Source of the DNA: Actinoplanes italicus
GTDB taxonomy: Bacteria; Actinomycetota; Actinomycetes; Mycobacteriales; Micromonosporaceae
Reading direction: 5' to 3'
DNA: 64,000 bases
Assembly (NCBI RefSeq): GCF_003001815.1
Contig: NZ_PVMZ01000021.1
Coordinates: 62,001-126,000 of the forward strand
Shown: positions 8,174-17,880 of the stretch, piece after piece
Layout: the number at the start of each line of letters is the position of its first letter
Position numbering within the stretch: position 1 is the stretch's first letter
Notes under the pieces: model-generated
Told to the model about the DNA's origin: nothing
What the model saw: only the letters and a program-made list of their open reading frames with translations
The model's database searches: none
Made by a program: the position numbers and the translations under genes

Positions 8174-8755
8174 GTGTCCGATAGATCCCTCTACCGTCTC
8201 GCCGCCCTGGCCGGGCTGGCCGGCGGCGTCCTCACCCTGGTCGCTGTCGCCCGCCGGGCCGGCCTGATACCGGAGAACGCCTTCACCCACGCTCTGGCCC
8301 CGCCCGCCACGGCGATGCTGCTGCTCACGCTGACAGCGCTGTACCTGTGCCAGAGGCGGGAGACGGGCCGGCTCGGCCTGGCCGGGTTCGTGCTCAATCA
8401 CCTGGGCCTGAGCGGGCTCTTCGCGATCGAGTTCCTCACCCACGCGGTCCTGCAGTATCTGGACGCGGCGGCCCGGGAGGCCGTGCTCACCGGGCCGGGA
8501 CGGCCGTACTTCCTGGTGGTGGCCTTGATCTTCATGGTCGGGGTGCTGCTGTTCGGTGTCGCGTCGTGGCGTGCCGGTGTGCTGCCCCGCGGCGCGCTCG
8601 CGCTGTACGTCGTCGGGCTGTGCACGGCCGCGCTGCGCACGTCCGTCCCGGAGTGGGCCTATCTGGGCGGGCTGGTCGCCGGGTCCGCGGGCGTCCTGTG
8701 GCTCTCCGTCACGCTGCTGCGGGACGCCTCGCGGCCGGCTCTCGTCACAGCGTGA
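8174..8755 (+). CDS. Six-segment membrane protein, function unknown
   Basis: A 193-residue hydrophobic protein with about six transmembrane stretches: LAGLAGGVLTLVAVA near residue 10, TAMLLLTLTALYL, GLSGLFAIEFLTHAVL, FLVVALIFMVGVLLFG, ALALYVVGLCTAAL and GVLWLSVTLL. GTG 8174 is chosen because AAGGAG lies at 8161-8166. The gene is divergent from the histidine kinase (178-bp gap) and could be a target of that two-component system, by position only. Its 3' end overlaps the convergent purD by 11 bp. I do not recognise a named family; DUF4386-like proteins have a similar layout. Confidence 0.75.
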   Translation: MSDRSLYRLAALAGLAGGVLTLVAVARRAGLIPENAFTHALAPPATAMLLLTLTALYLCQRRETGRLGLAGFVLNHLGLSGLFAIEFLTHAVLQYLDAAAREAVLTGPGRPYFLVVALIFMVGVLLFGVASWRAGVLPRGALALYVVGLCTAALRTSVPEWAYLGGLVAGSAGVLWLSVTLLRDASRPALVTA

Positions 8756-9986
8756 TGCGCCCCTCGACGGCGCGCAGGGCGATGTCCGTGCGGAACTGGG
8801 CGCCGTCGAGCCGGATCCCGTCGACCAGGGCGTAGGCGGCCTCGCGGGCGCCCGCCAGGTCGGCTCCGGTCGCGGTCACGCTGAGCACCCGGCCGCCGGC
8901 CGAGACCAGCGCGCCGTCGGCGTTGCGGGCGGTACCGGCGTGGATGACGCCGGGCCGTTCGGCACCCTCGATCACGTCGCCGGTCCGGGGCACGCCCGGG
9001 TAGTTGTGACTGGCCACGACGACGGTGATGGCCGAGCCGGACTTCCAGCTCAGCGGCCCGTGCTCGGCGAGCGTGCCGGTGGCGGCCGCGTTCAGCAGGC
9101 CGGCCAGCGGCGTCTCGAGCAGGGCGAGCACCACCTGGGTCTCCGGGTCGCCGAAGCGGGCGTTGAACTCGATCACCTTCGGGCCGTCCGGGGTGAGCGC
9201 GAGCCCGACGTAGAGCAGGCCGGTGAACGGGGTGCCCCGCTTGCGCATCTCGGCGAGGGTCGGCTCGACGGTCTCGCGGAGCACACGCTCGGTGAGGTCG
9301 GCCGGAGCCCAGTCGAGCGGGGCGTAGGCGCCCATGCCGCCGGTGTTCGGGCCCTCGTCGCCGTCGAGCAGGCGCTTGAAGTCCTGCGCGGGCATCAGCG
9401 GCGCGACCGCGGTGCCGTCGGTGACCACGAAGAGGGAGACCTCGGGGCCGGGCAGGAACTCCTCGATGACGACCTTGCCGCACGCCTCGGCGTGGATCAG
9501 GGCCTCTTCGAGGTCGTCGGTCACGATCACGCCCTTGCCTGCGGCCAGGCCGTCGTTCTTCACCACGTACGGCGTGCCGAGCTCCTCGAGGGCAGTCTTG
9601 GCCTCGGCAACGGAGGAGCAGTCGAACGAGCGGGCGGTCGGGACCCCGGCAGCGGCCATCACCTCGTTGGCGAACGCCTTCGAGCCCTCCAGCCGGGCCG
9701 CGGCAGCGCTGGGCCCGAAGCAGGCGATGCCCTTGGCCCGCACGGCGTCGGCGACACCCGCCACCAGCGGGGCCTCCGGGCCGATCACGACGAGGTCCGC
9801 GCTCAGCTCGACGGCGAGCGCGGCGACCGCGGCGGGGTCGGTGGCTTTCACTTCATGGAGCTCGGCATGCTGGGCGATGCCCGGGTTGCCCGGGGCTGCG
9901 GCCAGGAAGTCGACGGACGGGTCGGCGGAGAGGCCGACGGCAAGCGCGTGCTCGCGCCCACCGGAGCCGATCAGAAGTACGCGCAC
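8745..9986 (-). CDS. purD: Phosphoribosylamine-glycine ligase PurD (GAR synthetase)
   Basis: A 413-residue ATP-grasp enzyme that joins phosphoribosylamine and glycine, the second step of purine synthesis. It starts MRVLLIGSGGREHALA, the standard PurD amino terminus. It also shows the ATP-grasp segment PYVVKNDGLAAGKGV, the family signature GPNTGGMGAYAP, and VIEFNARFGDPETQ with metal-binding Glu and Asn. Length is normal. It is divergent from purA across a 91-bp gap, so the two may share promoter elements. Confidence 0.97.
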   Translation of the reverse strand: MRVLLIGSGGREHALAVGLSADPSVDFLAAAPGNPGIAQHAELHEVKATDPAAVAALAVELSADLVVIGPEAPLVAGVADAVRAKGIACFGPSAAAARLEGSKAFANEVMAAAGVPTARSFDCSSVAEAKTALEELGTPYVVKNDGLAAGKGVIVTDDLEEALIHAEACGKVVIEEFLPGPEVSLFVVTDGTAVAPLMPAQDFKRLLDGDEGPNTGGMGAYAPLDWAPADLTERVLRETVEPTLAEMRKRGTPFTGLLYVGLALTPDGPKVIEFNARFGDPETQVVLALLETPLAGLLNAAATGTLAEHGPLSWKSGSAITVVVASHNYPGVPRTGDVIEGAERPGVIHAGTARNADGALVSAGGRVLSVTATGADLAGAREAAYALVDGIRLDGAQFRTDIALRAVEGRITL

Positions 9987-10077
9987 GACGGCCCATCCTA
10001 CCTAGGTGGCCGTCGCGTAAACTTCGGCAGTACCCGGGCTCCTCCAGGTACGACCTTGGGGAAAGGCATATCTAAAA

Positions 10078-11369
<1,292 letters not shown>

Positions 11370-11370
<1 letters not shown>

Positions 11371-12323
11371 TGTTCGACGTCGTACTGCTCAGCCTGGCCG
11401 AAGGCTCGGGTGAAGGTGACGGCTGCGGTTCGGGCTGCGGCGGCTGCAACGCCGTCTGCGCCACCCCGCGGACCCCGGTGCTCGCCTGCGCGGACGCGCT
11501 GCGGGAGGCCGGGGCCGGGGTGGAGACCGTGCTGGCCGGCTCGGACGCCGAGATCGACGAGGTGCTGGCCCGGTTCGACGGTCCGGCCCGGCCGGACGGT
11601 TTGACCTGGCCCGATGCGGACACCAAGCTGCGCCTCGTGGTGGCCAGCGCGACCGACGGGCAGCTGCGTGCCGTGATGCGCCGCCTGGTGCGCCGCTATG
11701 CGCCGCCGCCCAGCAAGCGCCCGGAGGATCTGCCCGCGCAGCGGACCGTTCCGGACCTGCCGCCGATCGCGATCCTGCCGCTCGACCCGGGCAACACCGA
11801 GGATCTGGCGGCTCAGCTCGGCCTTCCGCGGACACCCGCCGAGGTGGCCGCGGCCGTGCTGAACGGCACGGTCCGCCGACTGGACCTGCTCCGCAACGAC
11901 GGCGGCTCGGTGACGCTCGACGGGGCGCTGCTCGGCGGCTCGGACGACAACGGCCGGGCCGTGCCGTGGCGGGGCCGGGTGGAGGTCGACGACGCCGTGC
12001 TGACCGACGGCGAGGAGCCGGTGCTGGCCTGCGTGATCGGCAACAGCGCCGGTTACGCCGAGTTCGACGGTCTGCGGCTGCTCGCCGACGGCGACCCCAC
12101 CGACGGCCGGGTCGAGGTCGCGGTGGCGGTTCCTGTCGTGGTCAAGAAGCTTTTCAAGAACACGCGGGTACGGGTGGAGGTGCGCCGCACCCGGGGCCGT
12201 GCGGTCTCCGTACTCCCGCGTGGGGGTGATCTTCAGTTCCTCGACGACGGGGTGGCCGGTTCCACCAGCCGCAAGCGGTCGTGGTGGACCGAGGCGGGCG
12301 CCTGGGCGGTCTACGCGAGCTGA
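11370..12323 (+). CDS. Conserved protein with weak diacylglycerol-kinase-like fold and N-terminal Cys cluster
   Basis: A 317-residue protein coupled to purA (TGATG overlap). Residues 17-30 contain DGCGSGCGGCNAVC, four cysteines in a C-x3-C-x2-C-x3-C arrangement that could hold a metal or Fe-S cluster. The middle contains IAILPLDPGNTEDLAAQLGLP, which resembles the GTGNDxARxLG segment of DAGK/lipid kinases. It is followed by a beta-rich half (AVLNGTVRRLDLLRNDGG, LACVIGNSAGYAEFDG) like the lipid-kinase second domain. The GGDGT nucleotide motif is not seen, so catalysis is doubtful. A long-stem terminator follows. The lipid-kinase relation is inference. Confidence 0.7.
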
Positions 12324-12337
12324 CGCCGTTCTCCGAG

Positions 12338-12371
12338 ATCGACCCTGGTTCCCGATGGAGCCGGGGTCGAT
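12338..12371 (+). terminator. Rho-independent terminator after the purA operon
   Basis: ATCGACCC at 12338-12345 pairs with GGGTCGAT at 12364-12371, and the inner bases continue the helix to a CGAT loop (about 15 bp including G-T pairs). TTCCGTTTCT follows. It starts 15 bp after the stop codon of the gene at 11370-12323. Confidence 0.75.
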
Positions 12372-12553
12372 TCCGTTTCTCCGGGTTTCTCGTCCTATGT
12401 CGGGTCTCACGAGTCGTGCCGGGTTGAACAAACGTATGTACGGGACACTTCCCGGGCCACTGCCGCACGGGACCGTACGCGACAGAATCTGACGGCCGTG
12501 CAACTCTGGACGGGCACTTCAGTCAAGATTTCGTGATACCGGAGGTCTCATCC

Positions 12554-14299
12554 GTGGCGGACGAGAACGCCGACCGTGTCTATGTCCCGGGAGCCGAGCC
12601 CGCTCCGCCCGCCCGGGACGTCGAGCCGTTCTGGGCGGACGAGCCCGAGACGCCGGTGCACGGCCGTGCCGTGCCACTGGCCGATCGGACGCCACCGATC
12701 GGGATGGTCCAGGTCGAGCCGGGGGTGTTCCGGCCGGCCGACGGTCCGCCCCTGCCACCTGGCGTGCACGTGCCGGTGCCGCGGGTGCCGGTCGCCGAAC
12801 GCCCGGATACGGCCGTTCCCGCTGAGGGACACACGGTGACGCCCTGGTCGCAGCCGCCTGGCCGACCGGAAGTCCCGGCGGTCCCGGCATCGCGGGACGC
12901 GGCCACGCCGCCGGCGACCCGGCCGGTCGTGCCGCAGCCGGCGCCGGCGGTCCCTTCGCTTTCTCGCCAGCCGCCGCCTTCGGGTTCTTCGCAGCCGGCC
13001 CAGCCGGTCGTGCCGCAGCCGGGGCCTTCGGTCACTTCGCAGCCCGTTGCGGCGCGCCCGACGCCGGACTCGTGGCCGGCTGGGCACGCTTCCCCCGTAC
13101 CGCAGCAGCCTTTGCATGCACCGGAACCGCCGCGACCCGCGGCTGAGACCCGGACCGACGCACCCGTCGCGCCGGAGTTGCGGCAACCCCCGCAACCGGC
13201 CGTCCATGAGGCGACGCCAGGGCTGCCGAATCCGTATCCGCCCACCCCTGTCGAATCGTTCCGGCCGGTCGAGTCGTCAGCCCCGGCCGAGTCGTTTCCG
13301 CCGGTCGAGGATGCTCCGCGGCCTGCTGAGGCGGACCCCTTCCAGGAGCTGAACTGGATCGCCGAGGCCACTCCGACGGCTGAGGAGTTCGCACGCCGGC
13401 GGCTGGCTCGTCCGGCGCAGCAGTCCGCCACCATGGGTGCGCGGGCGATGCTCCAGAAGGGCATGTTCGGCCTGGTCAAGCTGGCTCCGGGACAGCGTGA
13501 GCTGGAGTACAAACAGGACGTGGAGATGGTCCGCCGCAACTTCGGTGGGTTGCGGCAGGTCACCGTGGTGAACCCGAAGGGTGGCGCCGGGAAGACCGTG
13601 GCCGTGCTACTGCTGGCCATGACGTTCGGGCAGAAGCGCGGCGGGTATGTGCTGGCCTGGGACAACAACGAGACGCAGGGAACCCTGGGCATGCGTGCCC
13701 AGCAGGATTTCCACGCCCGCACGGTCCGGGACATGATGCGTGATCTGCATCTCTTCCAGGGCGCGCAGGGGCGGGTCGGTGACCTCTCGCAGTATGTGCG
13801 TGCCCAGGGCGAGGGCATGTTCGACGTGCTCGCGTCGGACGAGTCGGCGACGGCCGGCGAGATGCTGACCGCGAACTCGTTCGCCGAGATCCGTGACGTG
13901 GTGAGCCGGTTCTACAAGCTGATCTTCGTGGACACCGGGAACAACGTCCGCGCGGAGAACTGGCAGGCTTCGATGGATGCCACCGACCAGCTGGTGATCA
14001 CGATGTCGGCCCGTAACGACTCGGCCGAGACCGCCGCCCGAATGCTGGACCACCTGGAACAGGGCGGACGCCGACGGCTCGTCCGCCAGGCTGTGACTGT
14101 CGTCACCATGCCGCCGACCCGCAAGGACATCGACCTCGACTGGATCCAGCAGCACTTCGCGGCCCGAACCCGGGCGGTGCTGGTGGCTCCCTACGAGCGC
14201 TTGATCGACTCGGGTGAGCCGATTCGCTACGGCGAGCTCTCGGGCCAAACCAAGGACGCCTGGCTCAAGATCGCGGCTGCCGTGGCCGACGGCCTCTGA
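12554..14299 (+). CDS. MinD/ParA-like ATPase with proline-rich N-terminal region
   Basis: A 581-residue protein. Residues 1-270 are disordered and Pro/Ala/Ser-rich. Residues about 330-580 form a SIMIBI-class ATPase: VTVVNPKGGAGKTVAVLLLA holds a deviant Walker A, followed by AWDNNETQGTLG and KLIFVDTGNN (Walker B region). The layout resembles actinobacterial EspI/SCO5717-type ATPases linked to type VII secretion, but no ESX genes are nearby. GTG 12554 is chosen over GTG 12533 because GGAGG lies at 12541-12545. A 47-bp palindrome follows the stop codon. The role (positioning, or regulating a membrane machine) is not shown by sequence. Confidence 0.78.
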   Translation: MADENADRVYVPGAEPAPPARDVEPFWADEPETPVHGRAVPLADRTPPIGMVQVEPGVFRPADGPPLPPGVHVPVPRVPVAERPDTAVPAEGHTVTPWSQPPGRPEVPAVPASRDAATPPATRPVVPQPAPAVPSLSRQPPPSGSSQPAQPVVPQPGPSVTSQPVAARPTPDSWPAGHASPVPQQPLHAPEPPRPAAETRTDAPVAPELRQPPQPAVHEATPGLPNPYPPTPVESFRPVESSAPAESFPPVEDAPRPAEADPFQELNWIAEATPTAEEFARRRLARPAQQSATMGARAMLQKGMFGLVKLAPGQRELEYKQDVEMVRRNFGGLRQVTVVNPKGGAGKTVAVLLLAMTFGQKRGGYVLAWDNNETQGTLGMRAQQDFHARTVRDMMRDLHLFQGAQGRVGDLSQYVRAQGEGMFDVLASDESATAGEMLTANSFAEIRDVVSRFYKLIFVDTGNNVRAENWQASMDATDQLVITMSARNDSAETAARMLDHLEQGGRRRLVRQAVTVVTMPPTRKDIDLDWIQQHFAARTRAVLVAPYERLIDSGEPIRYGELSGQTKDAWLKIAAAVADGL

Positions 14300-14315
14300 G
14301 AGGCGCCTGTTCACA

Positions 14316-14362
14316 GATCTTGTGAGGTTGCGCCTCGATGGCAGCCGCAACCTCACAAGATC
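14316..14362. repeat. 47-bp palindromic element, single copy, terminator-like
   Basis: GATCTTGTGAGGTTGCG at 14316-14332 and CGCAACCTCACAAGATC at 14346-14362 are perfect 17-bp inverted arms around a 13-nt centre. This is the best-preserved copy of the family also found at 5.26-5.75 kb and 56.8-57.04 kb. It sits 17 bp after a stop codon, between convergent genes, so it could act as a bidirectional terminator, but no T-tract follows. Confidence 0.9.
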
Positions 14363-14371
14363 GGGCTTGGG

Positions 14372-14806
14372 CTACGTCAGGGCGTCGGCAGCGGCCGGGT
14401 CGCTGTCACGCAGGAACTGGGCGCACCGGGCCGCCTCGTCCGCCTCGCCGATCGAGGCGGCGGCCTGCGACAGCGCGTGCAGGCAGCGCAGGAAACCCTG
14501 GTTCGGCTCGTGGGACCAGGGCACCGGGCCGTGCCCCTTCCAGCCGTTGCGGCGCAGCGCGTCGAGCCCTCGGTGGTATCCGGTGCGGGCGTACGCGTAC
14601 GCGGTGACCGGCTCGTCGGCGGCCAGCGCCGCAGCGGCCAGGGGCGCCCAGGCGGCGCTGTAGGAGGGGAATCTGGCGGCGACCGCCTTGAAGGCCTGCT
14701 CGGAGCCCGTGGCGGCGGCTTCGGCCAGGGCCTTGTCGGCCTCGGCGTCGGCGGGCAGTCGGGTGGCCGGCGGCTCGGGAAGGAGGTTCTGCATGCCCTC
14801 ATTCAA
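14372..14806 (-). CDS. DUF3151 family protein
   Basis: A 144-residue soluble protein. The segment ARTGYHRGLDALRRNGWKG, followed by HGPVPWSHEPNQGFL, is highly characteristic of the DUF3151 family (mycobacterial Rv0360c-like). An alpha-helical, TPR-like repeat pattern (ALAEAAATGSEQAFKAVAARF, then WAPLAAAALAADEP) is visible. Its position between purA and fba is the same as I recall for mycobacteria. No biochemical function is known for the family. The start could be ATG 14806 or ATG 14794; no clear Shine-Dalgarno decides it. Confidence 0.85.
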   Translation of the reverse strand: MNEGMQNLLPEPPATRLPADAEADKALAEAAATGSEQAFKAVAARFPSYSAAWAPLAAAALAADEPVTAYAYARTGYHRGLDALRRNGWKGHGPVPWSHEPNQGFLRCLHALSQAAASIGEADEAARCAQFLRDSDPAAADALT

Positions 14807-14858
14807 CCCGGCCGGGCCGCGATCATTCCGTCGTGGTCGCGTTTCGCGAGGTGAATAT

Positions 14859-15848
14859 TCAGTCCCAGGCCGCTCCGAGGCGGAAGAGCCGGTCCGCGTA
14901 CTCGATCTGGGTCTGCCATTCGGCCGGCCAGGCGGACAGGCCGAGAGCCGCGCCCGCGAAGGCTCCGGCCAGGCAGGCTATCGAATCGGAGTCGCCGGAC
15001 GAGGCCGCGCCCCGGCCGACGACCGCGACCGGCTCGTCCGGCGAGATCAGGTAGACGTAGAGCGCGGTGGCCAGCGCCTCCTCGGCGATCCATCCGGCGC
15101 CGGTACGCAGACAGGGGTCACCGGTGTGGTCGCCGCCGGCCAGTGCCTCCTCCACCCGGTCCAGCGCGGCCGCGCACTCGTCCCAGCCGCGGGCGATGAA
15201 CTCCTCCGGCGAGCTCACCGCGGGACGCTGCCACAGCTCACCGAGCCAGTCGCCGCGGTAGACCTTGCGCTGCTCGGCGCAGCGGTCCCGCAGCGCCGCG
15301 AGCAGGTCCGACGGCGCGAGGCCGCCACGGAGCCAGAGGACGGCGTACGCGGTGAGCTCGCTCGCCGCCAGTCCGGTCGGATGCCCGTGCGTCAGGGCAG
15401 CCTGGAACTGCGCCGCCCCGGCCCGCTGGTCGTCGGTCAGCCCCGGAATCAGGCCGACGGGGGTGACCCGCATGTTCGCCCCGCAGCCCTTCGAGTCGGA
15501 CTGGGTGGCCCGGGTCCACGGCCGGCCGTCGGCCAGGTTGCCGATCGCCCGCAGGCAGGTCATGCCGGGCGCCCGGTCGTTCTCGGGGCTGGCGGCCCAC
15601 TCCAGGAATCGCCGCCGCAACACCGGCTCGAGTTCGTCCGGGGTGATGGCATGGGCCTCGAGCAGCGCCTCACCGACCGCGAGCGCCATCTGAGTGTCGT
15701 CGGTCACCAGTGCCGGCTCACCGACCAGCTGCCGTGGGCCGCCGGGACCGTACCTGGCCACGATCGTCGCGTACTCCTGGAACTCGGTCGGTTTTCCGAG
15801 CGAATCCCCGTAGGCGAGACCGAAAAGTGAACCCGTGGCAGCACGCAT
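14859..15848 (-). CDS. ADP-ribosylglycohydrolase family protein
   Basis: A 329-residue all-alpha hydrolase of the DraG/ARH type, which removes ADP-ribose from proteins or small molecules using two metal ions. Metal-binding motifs are in place: GDSLGKPTEF near residue 14, LVTDDTQMALA with T49-D50-D51, and SGDSDSIACLAGAFAGA at 284-300. ATG 15848 begins MRAATGSLFGLAYGD, the usual family start; the open frame further upstream overlaps the divergent LOG-like gene and is rejected. It is divergent from that gene with only 48 bp between starts. The substrate is unknown. Confidence 0.88.
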   Translation of the reverse strand: MRAATGSLFGLAYGDSLGKPTEFQEYATIVARYGPGGPRQLVGEPALVTDDTQMALAVGEALLEAHAITPDELEPVLRRRFLEWAASPENDRAPGMTCLRAIGNLADGRPWTRATQSDSKGCGANMRVTPVGLIPGLTDDQRAGAAQFQAALTHGHPTGLAASELTAYAVLWLRGGLAPSDLLAALRDRCAEQRKVYRGDWLGELWQRPAVSSPEEFIARGWDECAAALDRVEEALAGGDHTGDPCLRTGAGWIAEEALATALYVYLISPDEPVAVVGRGAASSGDSDSIACLAGAFAGAALGLSAWPAEWQTQIEYADRLFRLGAAWD

Positions 15849-15896
15849 GCGGACAACTCTAGGTTCGTCGTCAACGACGTGCTCGGTACGAGCAAG

Positions 15897-17093
15897 ATGG
15901 ACGACATGCCCGATCCGCTGCAACCAGTTCTGGGCGGCGACGCGCCCTTCGACGCGACCGCCGACGAGATCGAGACCCGAGCCGAACTCGAGGTGCACCT
16001 GGCCAAGAACACCCTGGCCGGTCTCTGTGTGCTCGGCCTCCGTCTGGACCGTGAACCACCCGACCTGAGCGGGGTGGACGTACGCGACACCATGTTCGTC
16101 GGCTGTCATCTGGCCGGTGAGGAGGTGGAGATCGACCTGATCCGGCGTGGTGCCCACGTCATCCCGCCGTTCGACGGACGGCCGTACCCGACCCATCCGG
16201 CCCTGCTCTACACCCCGGAGGACCTGTCCGCCGGTTTCGCCGAGCACGGCTTCTCCGGCATGTACGACACCGTTGTCTACGACCACTTCGTGGCGCACGG
16301 TGGCGCGGTCCCGGACATCCGGGAGGCGCTCGCCCAGCGGCTCCACGACGCTGGGATCGACAACGCGCTCGGCAAGGCGCTCAACGAGTGGGCGCACGCG
16401 AACGGGCCGGGCGGCGCGATCGGGATCATGGGCGGGCATGCGGCGCCACGCGGCTCGGAGCCGTACCGGATGGCCGCCGCCCTGGCCCGTCGCCTGGCCG
16501 GGGCCGGTCGTCTGATCGTCACCGGCGGTGGGCCGGGCGTGATGGAGGCGGCCAACCTGGGCGCCTACTTCGCCTCGTCGGAGGAGTCCGAGCTGGCCGC
16601 CGCGATCGACCGGCTCGCGGTGTCTCCGCAGTTCATGGACCATGAGCCGTACACGGCGGCGGCACTGGCGGTGCGCCGGGCGCATCCACTGCCGGAACTC
16701 GACGTGGCGGGGCGGCTGCGGCACGGCGGTCTGGCACTGCCCACCTGGTTGTACGGCCACGAGCCGGCCAATCTTTTCGCAGGTCAGATCGGCAAGTACT
16801 TCTCCAACGCGGTGCGGGAGGACTCGATCCTACGGCTGGCCCGTGGCGGGATCGTCTTCGCGCCGGGCTGGGCCGGGACCGTGCAGGAGATCTTCCAGGC
16901 CGCGACGAAGACGTTCTACGCCACCGACGGGCCGTCCGGGGCGTATGTGTTCCTCGGCGTCGAGCACTGGTCGAAGCTGCCGGTCGCCGACCTGCTCGGG
17001 CCGCTGCTGGCCCGTTCGCCCCATGGTGACCAGTCCCATCTGATCGTCGTCACCGACTCTCTGGACGAAGCCATGGCCGCCCTCTCCCGGTGA
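15897..17093 (+). CDS. LOG-family / Rossmann-fold nucleotide-binding protein
   Basis: A protein of about 398 residues with the lysine-decarboxylase-like (LOG) Rossmann fold. It shows IVTGGGPGVMEAANLGAY near residue 209 and FAPGWAGTVQEIFQAATKTFY near 323. The second corresponds to PGGxGTxxE of LOG nucleotide phosphoribohydrolases, but the second Gly is Trp here. The amino-terminal 150 residues are an extra domain, not part of the short LOG enzymes. The start is uncertain: GTG 15879, ATG 15897 and ATG 15906 are in frame and none has a strong Shine-Dalgarno. Activity on nucleoside monophosphates is plausible but unproven. Confidence 0.75.
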   Translation: MDDMPDPLQPVLGGDAPFDATADEIETRAELEVHLAKNTLAGLCVLGLRLDREPPDLSGVDVRDTMFVGCHLAGEEVEIDLIRRGAHVIPPFDGRPYPTHPALLYTPEDLSAGFAEHGFSGMYDTVVYDHFVAHGGAVPDIREALAQRLHDAGIDNALGKALNEWAHANGPGGAIGIMGGHAAPRGSEPYRMAAALARRLAGAGRLIVTGGGPGVMEAANLGAYFASSEESELAAAIDRLAVSPQFMDHEPYTAAALAVRRAHPLPELDVAGRLRHGGLALPTWLYGHEPANLFAGQIGKYFSNAVREDSILRLARGGIVFAPGWAGTVQEIFQAATKTFYATDGPSGAYVFLGVEHWSKLPVADLLGPLLARSPHGDQSHLIVVTDSLDEAMAALSR

Positions 17094-17120
17094 TGGCGTG
17101 GTTGTCGCAGACTGCTGGCC

Positions 17121-17519
17121 ATGGAGATGTTGCTGTTCGTCCCAGCGGGTCTGGGCATTCTGATCGCGGTGTTCGCCGTGGTGGCCGCTGTGCGGATCGC
17201 CCGGCGAAACGCCCGCGCCGCCTACCTCCAGGTCCGGGACGCCCGCAGGCAGTACGGCAACTCCTGGCCGGCCACCGGTTTGCACTCCCCTCATCACCAC
17301 GGTTCCACCGGCAGCACGTGGCACGACGACTCGTCGTCCAGCGGCTCGTCGTCCAGCGGTGACGGCTCGTCGTGGAGCGGGGACAACGGCGGCTCGTGGG
17401 GCGACAGCGGCAGCAGCGACGGCGGCGGTTCGTGGAGCGGTGACAACGGCGGTTCCTCGACCAGTGACAGCGGCAGCTCTTCGAGCGGGAGCACCGACAG
17501 CGGCAGCAGCAGCTACTGA
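17121..17519 (+). CDS. Ser/Gly-rich single-pass membrane protein (copy 1)
   Basis: A 132-residue protein with one amino-terminal transmembrane segment (about 4-26, LLFVPAGLGILIAVFAVVAAV), a short basic stretch and a low-complexity tail of Ser, Gly and Asp ending SSSY. The tail repeats GSSWSGDNGGS-type units. It is followed after 39 bp by a second gene of the same design, and the about 27 bp before both ATG codons are similar, so the pair arose by tandem duplication. I know no function for it. Confidence 0.7.
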   Translation: MEMLLFVPAGLGILIAVFAVVAAVRIARRNARAAYLQVRDARRQYGNSWPATGLHSPHHHGSTGSTWHDDSSSSGSSSSGDGSSWSGDNGGSWGDSGSSDGGGSWSGDNGGSSTSDSGSSSSGSTDSGSSSY

Positions 17520-17558
17520 TCGGTAGCTGTAGTGGCGCGGCTACCGCACACTGCAGCC

Positions 17559-17870
17559 ATGGATCTCACCGTGGTCTTCATCGTCCTCATCTTGCTGGTC
17601 GCGGTATGGCTCGTGGCCAAGATGATCAACCGTTCCCTGCGTGGCGGCTCGTCGCGGCGCCGCTCCCGGTCGCACAGCGGCATGGGCTACCCCTACTACG
17701 TCGACGGCAGCAGCGGCTCCTCGGATGACAACTCGTCGTCGTCGAACGACAGCGGGGGCGGCGGCTGGTGGAGTGGCGGAGACAGCGGCGGCTCCTCCTG
17801 GGGCGGCGGCGACAGCGGCGGCTCCTCCTGGGGCGGCGGCGGTGACGGTGGCGGCGGCGGCAGTTACTGA
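17559..17870 (+). CDS. Ser/Gly-rich single-pass membrane protein (copy 2)
   Basis: A 103-residue protein with an amino-terminal transmembrane segment (about 3-20, LTVVFIVLILLVAVWLVA), a basic patch (RRRSRSHSG) and a Gly/Ser/Asp-rich tail with GGDSGGSSWGG repeats ending GGSY. ATG 17559 (MDLTVVF) is chosen by analogy with copy 1 (MEMLLFV); a GTG at 17532 would add nine residues. The terminal aromatic Tyr and tail style match copy 1. A surface or cell-wall-exposed tail is possible. Confidence 0.65.
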   Translation: MDLTVVFIVLILLVAVWLVAKMINRSLRGGSSRRRSRSHSGMGYPYYVDGSSGSSDDNSSSSNDSGGGGWWSGGDSGGSSWGGGDSGGSSWGGGGDGGGGGSY

Positions 17871-17880
17871 CCGCCGCTGA

